Shown here one piece after another: positions 8,519-17,074 of a DNA stretch of 64,000 nt. The stretch covers positions 751,980 to 815,979 of the forward strand of contig NZ_PDHM01000016.1 in the NCBI RefSeq assembly GCF_002573715.1, written 5' to 3'. The notes below the pieces were generated by a model, which had not been told where the DNA came from, did not search any database, and worked only from the letters and a program-made list of their open reading frames with translations. Position 1 is the stretch's first letter. The number at the start of each line of letters is the position of its first letter. A program made the translations under genes and the position numbers. The stretch comes from Paenibacillus sp. EZ-K15. Its GTDB lineage: Bacteria > Bacillota > Bacilli > Paenibacillales > Paenibacillaceae.

Positions 8519-9409
8519 ATGACACATTCGCAATTGATGTTGTTTGTGAAAATAGTCGAGACTGGTAGCTTTACCAAAGCCGGCGAGCAATTAAATATGA
8601 CACAACCTGCCGTCAGCCGCGCCATCTCAACGCTTGAATCGGAATTGGGAGTCACTCTCATGATACGTGAACGAAAAAGCGGAGTTATTCTCACCGATAT
8701 CGGCCTGCGCTTGCTTGCCATATTCAGAGAGATTTTGCATGGATACAATAAAGTAGAGCAGGAAGTAACCGCTGAAAAAGGGTTTGAAGTTGGCACCGTT
8801 CGTGTCGGAGTATTCCCGATTGTGTCCGCGCACTTCTTGCCGAAAATATTGCGGATCATTGGGGAGAACCATCCGGGGCTGACATTTGAACTGTTTGAAG
8901 GGACCATCGAAGAGATTAAAAAATGGCTAGATTCCAGAATAATCGATGTCGGTTGGATTATACCTCCGAGCAACGAACTTGAAACGATTCCGTTCTTTCG
9001 AGATGAACTATGCCTGGTCCATAGGGAGGATCATCCCTTGCAAAGCCGCCAAACCATTCATATTACGGATCTGGACAATGAACCTATGATTGTGTGCAAA
9101 GGTGGGTTTGTAACACCCATTTTTGAGCTATTTAAGCAATTTGGAACCACTTTGTACGCCAAATATAACGGCCACAACATAAACACGGCGTTGAGCATGA
9201 TTCAAGAAGGGCTGGGAATTTCGATCGTATCGAAAACTTCTTTGTCGCTATCGACACTGCCACCTAATGTCCGCATCCGGACAATTAATCCGCAACCTTT
9301 TAGAGACATTCACTTGGCAGTTCCTTCATTAAAGGAGGCTTCACACGGGGCGAAACTGTTCCTTCAGACTGCACGAGAGCTTTATTTATCCGGGGATCGG
9401 ATCCACTAA
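8519..9409 (+). CDS. LysR family transcriptional regulator
   Basis: A 296-residue LTTR. The winged HTH spans about 1-60: LFVKIVETGSFTKAGEQL, then NMTQPAVSRAISTLE. The C-terminal periplasmic-binding-like effector domain follows from about 90 (TVRVGVFPIVSAHFLPKIL) with the usual GLGISIVSK near 225. The reading frame is open further upstream to 8399, but family alignment and an AAAGGAG site at 8498-8504 favour the ATG at 8519. It is transcribed away from the EamA exporter. By family habit it probably activates that gene in response to the exporter's substrate and represses itself. Confidence 0.9.
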   Translation: MTHSQLMLFVKIVETGSFTKAGEQLNMTQPAVSRAISTLESELGVTLMIRERKSGVILTDIGLRLLAIFREILHGYNKVEQEVTAEKGFEVGTVRVGVFPIVSAHFLPKILRIIGENHPGLTFELFEGTIEEIKKWLDSRIIDVGWIIPPSNELETIPFFRDELCLVHREDHPLQSRQTIHITDLDNEPMIVCKGGFVTPIFELFKQFGTTLYAKYNGHNINTALSMIQEGLGISIVSKTSLSLSTLPPNVRIRTINPQPFRDIHLAVPSLKEASHGAKLFLQTARELYLSGDRIH

Positions 9410-9540
9410 TGTGCAATTTTCGCGCATGACAGAAGACTCTCAAGGCATCGTAGTACCCCAAATAATTAAAGAATAGTATTTTTAAAATCCTCAACAATAG
9501 TTTTCTTTTTGTACTTGTTCGATTTCGAATATCAATGCTA

Positions 9541-9695
9541 ATGACATTGCATGGATACATAGTTAGATGCTTATCTAATCGGTAATCGGCTCATGTTCTT
9601 GTTCTTTACGGCAATCGGTACAAGTTCTTGTCCCCCGACAAATATGTATCTCGTGCTAGCGACTTTCTTTGGGATCATCTACTTGTCCCTCGACA
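9541..9695 (+). repeat. IS21-like terminal unit, subtype 1 (rearranged)
   Basis: Starts ATTGCATGGATACATAGTTAG, continues CTAATCGGTAATCGGCTCATG, then one arm of the long hairpin (AATCGGTACAAGTTCTTGTC), a first CCCCCGACA end at 9632-9640 and a second TTGTCCCTCGACA end at 9683-9695. The second hairpin arm is missing, so the unit seems to be a join of two copies. Confidence 0.6.
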
Positions 9696-9715
9696 CTTCT
9701 TGTGTCCAATAAATA

Positions 9716-9800
9716 AAGCAGCGACAGAACAAGACTTGATAAATAAAGTCTCAGACTGCCGCTGTTGTTGTTCTATTATCGTTTCCCGTTAGTTTAGTCA
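9716..9800 (-). repeat. Dispersed hairpin repeat with CCCGTTAG tag
   Basis: On the minus strand CTAAACTAACGGGAAACGATA leads into AACAGCGGCAGTCTGAGAC, a loop, and an imperfect return arm. It is homologous to 1996-2082 (plus) and 31697-31786 (minus). It lies past the 3' end of the ketopantoate-reductase-like gene. Confidence 0.6.
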
Positions 9801-9911
9801 AGGATGCTACGAAAAATCTATATATTTCGGTTTTCATATTAAGATTAATGCCCAATTGAAGGATTTAATGAAAATAAATTAAAAACTACCATCATATTTT
9901 AACAAAAAAAT

Positions 9912-10835
9912 TTACTGAACATGTGTTTCCGATTTGAAATCATTTTGACTTAAAAATTTCATTAAATCATTACTCAGCTGCACAATCTCATTGTTAGCAT
10001 TATTCGCATAATCCGGCAACATCATATCCCTAACCATTTTAGTTCGTAGCCATGTCATAAAGAAAAGATCCAAAAATAAGTTTGGAAATTTAAGCACCAT
10101 TTTAAGCATTGGTGGATCAATTGAAACGCCAGCTTTTTGTATTGCCCTTAGATACGCTTTTAAAGTGACTGTTATTTTGCGTGCCGTCTTTCTGGTTCTG
10201 GCTGTTTTTTTGTCAATTATCTTATTCTCAGAATGCAAAACGCTCATCATGGCAATGTCTGATACGGAATGTGTGATTAGATACGCTTGCATATCCTTTT
10301 TAATAACGTAGGGAAGCTTTGCTGTTTTAAATAATTTTGCGAGGTTTTCTATGCGTTCTGTCACTACACCATTAATTTCTCCAAATGCAGTTGCCACTAT
10401 AATCTTTGGTAGAAATCGAGCATGCAATACTCCATCTTTAATCTGTCCACCGAAGCCGGGAAAAGCTGGTAAAAGTCTATCCCCTACGATATCCAGCCAC
10501 GAAGAAAATCCAATTGAATTACTAGTCATCGTAACTATATTTTTGCTTTGATTATCTTTTAGCGCTAACAACGCTGATTCGGACCGATCATAACGAACGG
10601 TAACGAAAATAAAATCGTATACATCGTCATTTTCGAGCGTATCAATGACATTCACTTGTATCGATCTAACTGTACCTTTTTCTTTATATTGCAGGCCATT
10701 TTCTCTTAATGATTTAAATCTATTAGAATGTGCAAACAGGCTAACGTCAAACCCTGCTTCAATAAGCTTAATTGCGTACATGCTCCCGATGACACCTGCA
10801 CCAAAAATTAAAATTCTATCTTGTTTTGCTGACAT
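9912..10835 (-). CDS. Ketopantoate reductase-like (ApbA/PanE family) oxidoreductase
   Basis: About 307 residues. An N-terminal Rossmann motif FGAGVIGSMYA (about 10-20) binds NAD(P). The C-terminal half is helical like ApbA_C. Typical family pieces such as VTVRYDRSESALLAL and TMTSNSIGF are seen, but the usual catalytic Lys/Glu positions cannot be assigned with certainty; the lysine-rich C-terminal half is divergent. True PanE reduces ketopantoate to pantoate in CoA synthesis. As no pan gene is near and a TetR regulator is divergent, a paralogue acting on another 2-oxo acid is more likely. The ATG at 10835 follows AGGGGTGG and is better than the GTG three codons upstream. Confidence 0.82.
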   Translation of the reverse strand: MSAKQDRILIFGAGVIGSMYAIKLIEAGFDVSLFAHSNRFKSLRENGLQYKEKGTVRSIQVNVIDTLENDDVYDFIFVTVRYDRSESALLALKDNQSKNIVTMTSNSIGFSSWLDIVGDRLLPAFPGFGGQIKDGVLHARFLPKIIVATAFGEINGVVTERIENLAKLFKTAKLPYVIKKDMQAYLITHSVSDIAMMSVLHSENKIIDKKTARTRKTARKITVTLKAYLRAIQKAGVSIDPPMLKMVLKFPNLFLDLFFMTWLRTKMVRDMMLPDYANNANNEIVQLSNDLMKFLSQNDFKSETHVQ

Positions 10836-10877
10836 TAAAACCACCCCTACTTATTAACATTTCCTTTTGATTATCAG

Positions 10878-10889
10878 ACAACATGTTGT
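10878..10889. promoter_or_regulatory. Candidate TetR operator
   Basis: ACAACATGTTGT is a 12-bp perfect palindrome in the 148-base gap between the divergent reductase and TetR genes. The position is what is expected for a repressor that controls both promoters. Confidence 0.5.
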
Positions 10890-10983
10890 ATGATGTGATT
10901 GTAAATCTTTATTATTCCTTGATCAACCATCAGTTTTTTATTATTTGTCGGATGATATTCTTATTCGCTAGTAGGAGGGAATC

Positions 10984-11535
10984 ATGAAAAAGCAACCCCA
11001 AATAACGGAGAAAACAAGACAAAAGTTTGTAGAAGTTTTTTGTGAGTTATATAGCCAAAAGCCGATTGAGAAAATTTCGGTTCAGGAAATTGCGAATAAG
11101 TCAGGATATAACCGCAGCACCTTTTATCAATACTTTACTGACATTTACGAATTGTTAGACTCCGTTGAAAATGACTTATTAAATGACATGAAAAAAGAAT
11201 TGGCGAATAAAGAGCTACCGATGCATACGGTTCAAGATACGCTCTATTGTCTGGACAAAAGAGAACATCTCCTGGTTCTTAATGCCATTTTGGGTGATTA
11301 TGGAAGTGCCCGTTTTTTAAAACGCTTAAAAAAAGAAATCACTTTAGATCAATTAGAATTAAACGTTCCGCAAAACCATTCCTTAACGCCATACTTAATT
11401 GAGTTTTACCTGACAACTTCCCTTTCTTTATTTCGTCTTTGGCTCCAGCGTCAAAAGGATTTATCGTCAGAAGAATTTTTCAAGTTAGTGGAGAACCTAT
11501 ATTCAAGAGGGATTACGCCCTATTTTAAAGAATGA
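10984..11535 (+). CDS. TetR family regulator
   Basis: A 183-residue regulator with the HTH at about 28-50 (ISVQEIANKSGYNRSTFYQY) and a helical C-terminal ligand domain. An excellent TAGGAGGG site seven bases before the ATG fixes the start. It is divergent from the ketopantoate-reductase-like gene, with a perfect 12-bp palindrome between them. Local control of that reductase is therefore the natural hypothesis. The C-terminal domain has no family-specific ligand motif that I recognise. The 295 bases after it (11536-11830) carry no gene. Confidence 0.86.
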   Translation: MKKQPQITEKTRQKFVEVFCELYSQKPIEKISVQEIANKSGYNRSTFYQYFTDIYELLDSVENDLLNDMKKELANKELPMHTVQDTLYCLDKREHLLVLNAILGDYGSARFLKRLKKEITLDQLELNVPQNHSLTPYLIEFYLTTSLSLFRLWLQRQKDLSSEEFFKLVENLYSRGITPYFKE

Positions 11536-11830
11536 GTCTGTCATTCAAACCAAATCCATATGTTGTATAACAATAAGATAGCATTGAAGACGCATATGTT
11601 CGTGAACCTGTTGATAAAACAAAATAGCATAACCAGGAAGAAGTGTTGCTGATAGCTTGACAATTCGTCAATATGAAAAAACTCCCCTCACAGTAACAGG
11701 ATTTATTATTTCACCTGTCTACCGTATGGGGAGAATACAACTTTTAGGAATAAGGTCTTAATGTTGTAATAACATTTGGCTAACTGTGACAGAAGAAGTT
11801 ATCACTATTGTTAAGCTAGATACACTTGTA

Positions 11831-12199
11831 TTAGGCTTTACTGTGAAGGGTAACTAGGTAACCGTCTGGGTCGGCAAATGTAAAAGTTCGTCCGAATGGT
11901 CCATCTATTGGTGAGGATGTAATCTTTACGCCTGCTGCAATAAGCTTGTCGTGGATTTCTTGTGTATTAGGGGCAAGAAGCCACAGAGCGACACCAAGTC
12001 CAGGCTGAGTACCTGAACCGAGTTCTGTTTCAGGCAACAGGTCACGAAGAGCAAATGCAATAGGCTTTGTTTCAAAGACTACAGCATGAGGTGGCCCTGC
12101 CTGTGATCGAACCAGTCCAAGATAGTTTTGATAGAATTCTGCAGAGCTTTCAAGATTACTCACTTGAAGTGAAATGAAGTCGGGTCCAATTGCTGACAT
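11831..12199 (-). CDS. VOC (glyoxalase/bleomycin-resistance/dioxygenase) family protein
   Basis: A 122-residue single-gene VOC protein with two beta-alpha-beta-beta-beta modules: FISLQVSNLESSAEFYQNYLG at the N-terminus and FTFADPDGYLVTLHSKA at the C-terminus. The Glu/His metal ligands of true glyoxalase I are only partly present (a C-terminal His rather than Glu near the end), so catalytic activity is unsure; antibiotic-binding or isomerase roles are possible. An AAAGGAGGA site precedes the ATG. A second VOC gene lies at 26882-27286; they are not close paralogues by eye. Confidence 0.85.
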   Translation of the reverse strand: MSAIGPDFISLQVSNLESSAEFYQNYLGLVRSQAGPPHAVVFETKPIAFALRDLLPETELGSGTQPGLGVALWLLAPNTQEIHDKLIAAGVKITSSPIDGPFGRTFTFADPDGYLVTLHSKA

Positions 12200-12649
12200 A
12201 ATGTTAATGTCCTCCTTTGTTATATGGGGTTGTTATGTTATTAGTTGTAATACTGACATCAATCACAGATAGATTTGGATACTTCTCCAGGGATCTTTTC
12301 AAGGAAACCGCCAATACAATGCACATGTCAATGGAAGCTCTTTGTGACCATACGGCATAACTATAACGCACTATTCGTGTCTAGAGCTTTTGTTTCAAAA
12401 GCCAGAGCTCTCTACTCATAACTCGCTCGTAGGTTATTTGCCATCGCCTCGAAATAAGCATCGGCGATCCATTCGTTTCATTATAGAGTCATGTAAATAA
12501 CCTCACTCTCACTTTGGATGTCTTGATTATACAAGCCCCCTACTGCCAACAGTATGTCAGTAGTCCCATAGATGAGTTAGAAGATAAAATTAAGTTTCTG
12601 GTGAGAAAGATGGAGGTGTTATTTTGTTTACGAGTCCCTCCATTTACTT
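12200..12649. other. Intergenic region without a gene
   Basis: The only structure noted is an imperfect hairpin CTACTG-CC-AACAGTAT-GTCAGTAG at 12540-12563, nearly identical to one at 27392-27415 that also lies upstream of a VOC gene. Confidence 0.35.
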
Positions 12650-12845
12650 TCTGCCTATTAGCTTAATGAATTAACGGCCGTTAATTCATTAAATAGATAT
12701 CTAATCGGTAATCAGCCTATGTTCTTGTCCATTCCGGCAATCGGTACAAGTTCTTGTCCTTGGCTCGGGACACGAACTTGTGCCGATAAAATAAAAAAGC
12801 CGCTAATAGCGACTTTCAAAGGGACCATGTTCTTGTCCACCGACA
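12650..12845 (+). repeat. IS21-like terminal unit, subtype 1, with tag and palindrome
   Basis: Opens with the tag variant CTGCCTATTAGCTTAATGAATT. It then has a perfect 30-bp palindrome at 12663-12692 (centre CGGCCG, arms TTAATGAATTAA), CTAATCGGTAATCAGCCTATG, the long hairpin with arms CGGTACAAGTTCTTGTCC and GGACACGAACTTGTGCCG, a small CCGCTAATAGCG hairpin, and the terminus TTCTTGTCCACCGACA. All parts of the subtype 1 unit are present. Confidence 0.65.
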
Positions 12846-12895
12846 TACTTCTACTCAGGCCATCCTTTTCAGGATGGCCCCTTCTGTCTTGAAAC

Positions 12896-13102
12896 TTAAT
12901 CTCTGCCGGTCAACAGTCGTCTTCCTAACTGCAGTTGGGCTTCAAGTTCGATCCTGTTTTTGCAATCTTCGCAGCAATGCATTCCTTTGAAATTTCGTTT
13001 CACACGGTCGTAAGCTTGAGTCCCCTCAATGACATAAAACTCTCTTCTGCAACTATTACAGGTGGAACGAAAACGAAAAACTCCATCGATTTGTTCTTGC
13101 AT
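12896..13102 (-). CDS. Small zinc-ribbon protein, YlaI/DUF2197-like
   Basis: A 68-residue protein with two CxxC pairs: CNSC near the N-terminus and CCEDC about 28 residues on, with the spacing and the following RIELEAQ typical of YlaI-like Bacillales proteins. Four cysteines probably bind one zinc. The function of the family is unknown. The ATG at 13102 is preceded by GGGAGGGGA at the right distance, so the longer frame starting at 13120 is not needed. It is divergent from a TetR gene, and a strong palindrome lies between the two, so it may be under that regulator. Confidence 0.62.
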   Translation of the reverse strand: MQEQIDGVFRFRSTCNSCRREFYVIEGTQAYDRVKRNFKGMHCCEDCKNRIELEAQLQLGRRLLTGRD

Positions 13103-13188
13103 TGAATCCCCTCCCGTCAATCAAGTCAAAGCCCAGTACTATTGACGTGATAACTGCGACGCGATATAACTGAATAAAATCTAAATAA

Positions 13189-13219
13189 CACACTGTATTA
13201 ATTATTTTAATGCAGTGTG
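13189..13219. promoter_or_regulatory. Large inverted repeat, candidate TetR operator
   Basis: Arms CACACTGTATTAA and TTAATGCAGTGTG match at 12 of 13 positions around a 5-base spacer. The element lies 28 bases before the TTG start of the TetR gene and in the shared divergent region with the YlaI-like gene. It overlaps a possible upstream GTG start, which argues against that start. Confidence 0.6.
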
Positions 13220-13246
13220 CTAAATAAAACAAGGGGGCGTTTACCG

Positions 13247-13840
13247 TTGCCGAAAGTCGTGGACCACGAACAAAAGAGAAAACTAATCGCCGAATCAGCA
13301 TGGAATATCATTGAAGAAAAAGGGGTTGAACATGCGTCAATCCGTGCCGTTGCAGCTGCAGCAGGGTTGTCACCCGGCGCATTGCGGCATTATTTTTCAA
13401 CACAGGACGAACTGTTGCTATTTATCGTAGACTATTATTTGACAAGAGGAGTTGCCAGAGCAGAAGAGCGCTTGGAAATAAGCCCTATTCCGATGAAGGC
13501 TGCGAGGGAAATTCTGTTACAACTGCTTCCTTTGGATGCGGAAAAACGAACTGCCGTCGGCGTCTGGTGGATCTTCGCCATCCGATCCCTCACGAGTTTG
13601 GCATTACAAGCTAAAAAAGACGAGCTCACGGACGGACTCCACTACCTGACTAAAGCTGTCCTTGAAATTCTAGCTAAGGCGAAGCTTCTCCCCTCTTCGG
13701 TGGACATTCAACTCGAAACATTAAGATTGGCCTCGATTGTCGAAGGCTTGACGATACTCGCATTGCTCCGCCCGGAGCTATACACACCGGAGACCGTTGA
13801 GCAGATCGTCACCCGCCATCTTCAGGAGCTATGCTCGTAA
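13247..13840 (+). CDS. TetR family regulator (BetI-like C-terminal type)
   Basis: About 197 residues. HTH at about 25-50: IRAVAAAAGLSPGALRHYF, then STQDELLLFIVDYY. The C-terminal domain resembles that of BetI-type and related TetR_C_6 proteins (WWIFAIRSLTSLALQ). The TTG at 13247 is preceded by AAGGGGGCG at good distance; an in-frame GTG at 13217 lies inside the palindromic operator and is unlikely. No further gene follows in the same direction, so autoregulation, with or without control of the divergent zinc-ribbon gene, is the simplest reading. Confidence 0.86.
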   Translation: MPKVVDHEQKRKLIAESAWNIIEEKGVEHASIRAVAAAAGLSPGALRHYFSTQDELLLFIVDYYLTRGVARAEERLEISPIPMKAAREILLQLLPLDAEKRTAVGVWWIFAIRSLTSLALQAKKDELTDGLHYLTKAVLEILAKAKLLPSSVDIQLETLRLASIVEGLTILALLRPELYTPETVEQIVTRHLQELCS

Positions 13841-13928
13841 GCTACGGATGGATGAGCACATAGACGATTCCCGAAAAAAACTTGCCGTTACTTATGGTAC
13901 GATACTCCGTGTTTTGATCTTCAATTAA

Positions 13929-14123
13929 TCTGCCCGTTAGCCTAATGAAATTGCATGGAAACATAGTTAGATATTTATCTAATCGGTAATCGGCTCATGT
14001 TTTGTCCTTTTCGGCAATAGGTACAAGTTCTTGTCCTAGACTGGGGACAAGAACTTGTACCGATAAAACAAAAAAACGCTAAATTAGCGACTTTCTTTGG
14101 GATCATCTTCTTGTCCCTCGACA
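13929..14123 (+). repeat. IS21-like terminal unit, subtype 1 (complete), with tag
   Basis: Tag CTGCCCGTTAGCCTAATG, then ATTGCATGGAAACATAGTTAG, CTAATCGGTAATCGGCTCATG, hairpin arms GGTACAAGTTCTTGTCC and GGGACAAGAACTTGTACC, small CGCTAAATTAGCG hairpin and terminus TTCTTGTCCCTCGACA. This is the best preserved copy and serves as the reference for the family. Confidence 0.7.
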
Positions 14124-14196
14124 TTTATTTATGGATTTCACAATTGCGTGTTTGCCACGATCGATTCCTGTCATGATCGTACTCTTGAATGAATAT

Positions 14197-14227
14197 AACC
14201 CCGTCATAAAAACATGACGGGGTTTTT
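14197..14227. terminator. Bidirectional terminator
   Basis: Perfect 11-bp arms AACCCCGTCAT and ATGACGGGGTT, loop AAAAAC, then TTTTT on the plus strand and a T-rich minus side. It lies between the convergent TetR gene and the stalk-domain gene. Confidence 0.85.
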
Positions 14228-14286
14228 AGACTTTTAATTTTGAAACGTGACAATCCGACGTATTGGTTGAATTTTCTTGTTCGTGA

Positions 14287-15000
14287 TCAATCGTTTAAAT
14301 CATCGCGGTCAGTAATATGTATAACAAAAGCATACGAGGTATATCCTGTCTCCCAGTTTGAATTAACTAAGATGGTATAAACCCCCAGTTCCGTTGGCAG
14401 CTGTACTCGCTGATTAACCGCCATCATTTCAACATACTGCTCTGTGCCGTTGCCCGAATCAAAGACGTTGAATATCTTCAATCCGTCAGGCTCCAATCCA
14501 GCCGGATAAGTTATGACAATATTTGAGCCAGGCTTCACGCTAACCGGCGGATACCCGGCTTCAGACACCCATTGCTCTACCGGATCGTTCACTTCCAGGC
14601 ATCCATTCCAGCAAGAGCTTCCCTGCAGCAGCGGTATCTCCTGCATCCATACGGTACCATCCTTGTACTCGTTCTCATAAGCAATGGACGGAACGGGTGC
14701 CTCTATTTGTTCATCGAATGCTAAGCTTTGCTGCTTGATCGAGATTAATTCCTTGTTCTCATCATAATAAACTTCGGAATGCATTTCTTCCCCTACAAGG
14801 CGAAGCGGGACGTAGATGTTTCCGTTGTAGTTAATTACAGGAAGCCTGACGGTTTTACCGTTAATCTCAAATTTCCCGGATGACAGGAAGTCAATCGAGG
14901 AGCTTGCGCCGTAAGCGGCCAAACCGATAACAGCTAACAAACCGAACCATATCCATACCCATACATATTTCCGCAAATCGCCCTCTATGCCCCCTTCCAT
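14287..15000 (-). CDS. Membrane-anchored protein with copper-amine-oxidase-N (stalk) domain
   Basis: A 237-residue protein, last gene of a three-gene operon after the response regulator and kinase. One membrane segment near the N-terminus (WVWIWFGLLAVIGLAAYG) is followed by a stalk domain at about 42-92: EINGKTVRLPVINYNGNIYV then PLRLVGEEM, common in Paenibacillus surface proteins. The remaining C-terminal part is predicted all-beta, with no name. It is probably an extracytoplasmic sensor or effector that works with the kinase. The start may be the TTG reading LRKYVW, after AAGGGGG, rather than the ATG given. Only 18 bases separate it from the kinase stop. Confidence 0.7.
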   Translation of the reverse strand: MEGGIEGDLRKYVWVWIWFGLLAVIGLAAYGASSSIDFLSSGKFEINGKTVRLPVINYNGNIYVPLRLVGEEMHSEVYYDENKELISIKQQSLAFDEQIEAPVPSIAYENEYKDGTVWMQEIPLLQGSSCWNGCLEVNDPVEQWVSEAGYPPVSVKPGSNIVITYPAGLEPDGLKIFNVFDSGNGTEQYVEMMAVNQRVQLPTELGVYTILVNSNWETGYTSYAFVIHITDRDDLND

Positions 15001-15018
15001 AGTCGGTCATACCATTTT

Positions 15019-16125
15019 TTATTCAGGTATTTGCATGCCTCGCGGCAGTCGTACTTCAAAAGCTGTACGAATCAAGCTGCTGTCGGCCGTGATCGTTCCA
15101 TGATGCTGCATCACGATATTTTTCGAGATAAATAAGCCAAGGCCTGTGCTGCCCTCCCGATGAATCCGGGATTTATCGCCGGTATAAAACATGTCGAATA
15201 GATGCGGCAGTTCGTTCGGATGGATGCGGTCGCCAAAGTTGATCACCTGAACTACCGCTACTTCTGCTTCAATGAAAGCATGAATATCTACAAACTGACC
15301 GTCGTTGCCGTAACGAATCGCATTGGTCAGCAAATTTTCAAACACGCGTGCCAGCAAGTCTCCATCACCCGAAATGATCAGATGCGGAGTAACAAACAAT
15401 CGGGCTTTCAGTTTGTTCTTCTCAAAAACCGGAAGTAATTCTTCGCTTAACTGCGTCAGCAGCTCGCTTAAATCGATGGGTCGTTTTTCGACTGGCAGCA
15501 TACCGTAATTCATTCTCGTGATTTCGAACAATTCGTCGATCAGCTTCTCCAGGCGCTTCGACTTCGCGAAAGCAATGCCTGTATAATGCCGAACCTGTTC
15601 TTTGGTCAATAACTCGTCCCTGAGAATGAAATCCAGATAACCGATAACGGAAGTGAGCGGCGTACGCAAATCATGGGCCAAATTCAGTATCAGCTGATCT
15701 TTGCTGCTCTCGGCAAAATCTCCTCTCGCCACCGCTTGCTTGAGCATCTCCCCGGTCAGATTGATATCCGCCGCGATATCCCCGAATTCGTCCCGGGACG
15801 CAATCGAAACCCGCTTGTCAAAATCGCCGTTGGCGAGATGCCGAATCCCCGCAGAAATTTCATTAAAATAAGCCACATAAGGCTTCGTAAGCAGCAAGAA
15901 AAAAAAGACCGCCAACGGGATAAAAAATATCAGAAAAAAATTAATGTCCCCGACCGTTCTTATGAACAAGCGGACATATGCCAGCGGATCCTCGAATTTA
16001 ACCTGAGTTCGGTAATAATATTGCAGAATTTTGTATAGTGCGAACATGATGATGCCGGATAAGAGCATGCTTAAGCCAAAGAGCACAATCATTTTGGAGC
16101 GGAAGCTTCGTAGCAAATTAGCCAT
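15019..16125 (-). CDS. Sensor histidine kinase, VanS-like
   Basis: A 368-residue membrane kinase. Two membrane helices (about 12-36 and 61-80) flank a very short outside loop of about 25 residues, so it probably senses through the membrane or with a partner. HAMP at about 80-135, HisKA with phospho-acceptor His151 in LAHDLRTPLTS, N-box ENLLTNAIRYG near 262, and G2 box GSTGLGLFISK near 334 are all intact. It overlaps the response regulator by 8 bases. The small extracytoplasmic loop and the following stalk-domain gene suggest that the stalk protein may be the real sensor input, as in some envelope stress systems. This is inference. Confidence 0.92.
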   Translation of the reverse strand: MANLLRSFRSKMIVLFGLSMLLSGIIMFALYKILQYYYRTQVKFEDPLAYVRLFIRTVGDINFFLIFFIPLAVFFFLLLTKPYVAYFNEISAGIRHLANGDFDKRVSIASRDEFGDIAADINLTGEMLKQAVARGDFAESSKDQLILNLAHDLRTPLTSVIGYLDFILRDELLTKEQVRHYTGIAFAKSKRLEKLIDELFEITRMNYGMLPVEKRPIDLSELLTQLSEELLPVFEKNKLKARLFVTPHLIISGDGDLLARVFENLLTNAIRYGNDGQFVDIHAFIEAEVAVVQVINFGDRIHPNELPHLFDMFYTGDKSRIHREGSTGLGLFISKNIVMQHHGTITADSSLIRTAFEVRLPRGMQIPE

Positions 16126-16822
16126 TGAACGTATAGCCTACCCCCCAAACCGTTTTGATCAGCTTGTTTTTGTTCGTATCTTCATGCAGTTTTTTCCGCA
16201 ATGTCCGAATATGCACCATAACCGTATTGCTTGTTTCAAAGTAGGCCTCGCCCCATACGTGCTGGAATATATTTTCCGTACTAAACACCTTTTTTGGGTA
16301 ACTGGCCAGTAAATGCAAAATGTCAAATTCTTTGGGCGTCAGCTCGATCGTTTCGCCGTACAGGGTCACAATCCGCTGATCGGGGTAAATGACCACCCCT
16401 CCCGCTTCCAGCGCGGGTTTGCCGGAAATCATCGGTTGACTCATTTGCTTATAACGGCGAAGGTGGGCATTCACGCGCGCGATCAGCTCCATCGGGTTGA
16501 AGGGCTTGGTCATATAATCGTCTGCGCCTCTCACCAGCCCAGCAATTTTATCAAGATCGGACGTTTTGGCGCTCAAAAAAATGATCGGCATGTGATTCCG
16601 TTCCCGAATTTGCCGGATGACTTCATAACCATCCAGCTTGGGCATCATAATATCCAGTATCGCCAGATCGATGGAATGCGCTTGAGCTGCTTGTACCGCC
16701 TCCTGCCCGTCCGCCGCTTTAAGGACATCATAGCCTTCTTTTTTTAAGTGCAGCTCAATCAGGTCCGCAATTTCTGCCTCATCGTCCGCAATGAGAATTG
16801 TAATCCGCTTCATGGTATCCAT
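16118..16822 (-). CDS. OmpR/PhoB-type response regulator, VanR-like
   Basis: A 234-residue regulator. The receiver domain has the acidic pair IADDE at about 11-15, phospho-acceptor Asp57 in LAILDIMMP, and the conserved Lys in MTKPFNP near 105. The C-terminal winged helix has LTPKEFDILHLLA and VMVHIRTLRKKL and ends WGVGYTFNG. First gene of the regulator-kinase-stalk operon. An inverted repeat at 16936-16961 upstream may be its own binding site. The adjacent ABC/HlyD operon (17.1-24.4 kb) runs in the same direction upstream and is an attractive target, but no matching site was identified there. Confidence 0.93.
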   Translation of the reverse strand: MDTMKRITILIADDEAEIADLIELHLKKEGYDVLKAADGQEAVQAAQAHSIDLAILDIMMPKLDGYEVIRQIRERNHMPIIFLSAKTSDLDKIAGLVRGADDYMTKPFNPMELIARVNAHLRRYKQMSQPMISGKPALEAGGVVIYPDQRIVTLYGETIELTPKEFDILHLLASYPKKVFSTENIFQHVWGEAYFETSNTVMVHIRTLRKKLHEDTNKNKLIKTVWGVGYTFNG

Positions 16823-16935
16823 CCTCTTCGTTCACTTTGCAACATTATTGAAACTTGAGACACAAGCAGGAGGTTCAGTAATTCAATCCAACAGCTTGTA
16901 AGCACCTCCCGACTATACCAGTCTAAGCGGAATAT

Positions 16936-16961
16936 CTTAAGAATCCTTTTAGAATTCTTAA
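16936..16961. promoter_or_regulatory. Candidate response-regulator site upstream of the VanR-like gene
   Basis: CTTAAGAAT and ATTCTTAAA form an inverted repeat (8 of 9) around an AT-rich centre, and TTAAAGAGTTATTAAAG next to it repeats part of the motif. It sits about 115 bases before the regulator start. Autoregulation is inferred only. Confidence 0.4.
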
Positions 16962-17006
16962 AGAGTTATTAAAGTTACAGTTGCAAACTGAAAGAAAGGG
17001 TTCAAA

Positions 17007-17044
17007 AACACCCCTGAATATAGACTTCATTCTTCAGGGGTGTT
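17007..17044 (-). terminator. Terminator after the large secreted protein gene
   Basis: Perfect 12-bp arms AACACCCCTGAA and TTCAGGGGTGTT around a 14-base loop, followed on the minus strand by TTTTTGAACCC. It closes the long minus-strand operon that starts at 24448. Confidence 0.8.
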
Positions 17045-17074
17045 GCCCTCTATCTACCTGTGTCTAGATAGTAT

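Noticed and set aside
12650..14123. CRISPR-like array of repeated ACAAGAACTTGT motifs
   Set aside because: The repeats are inside discrete units with hairpin arms, with no regular spacers and no cas genes.
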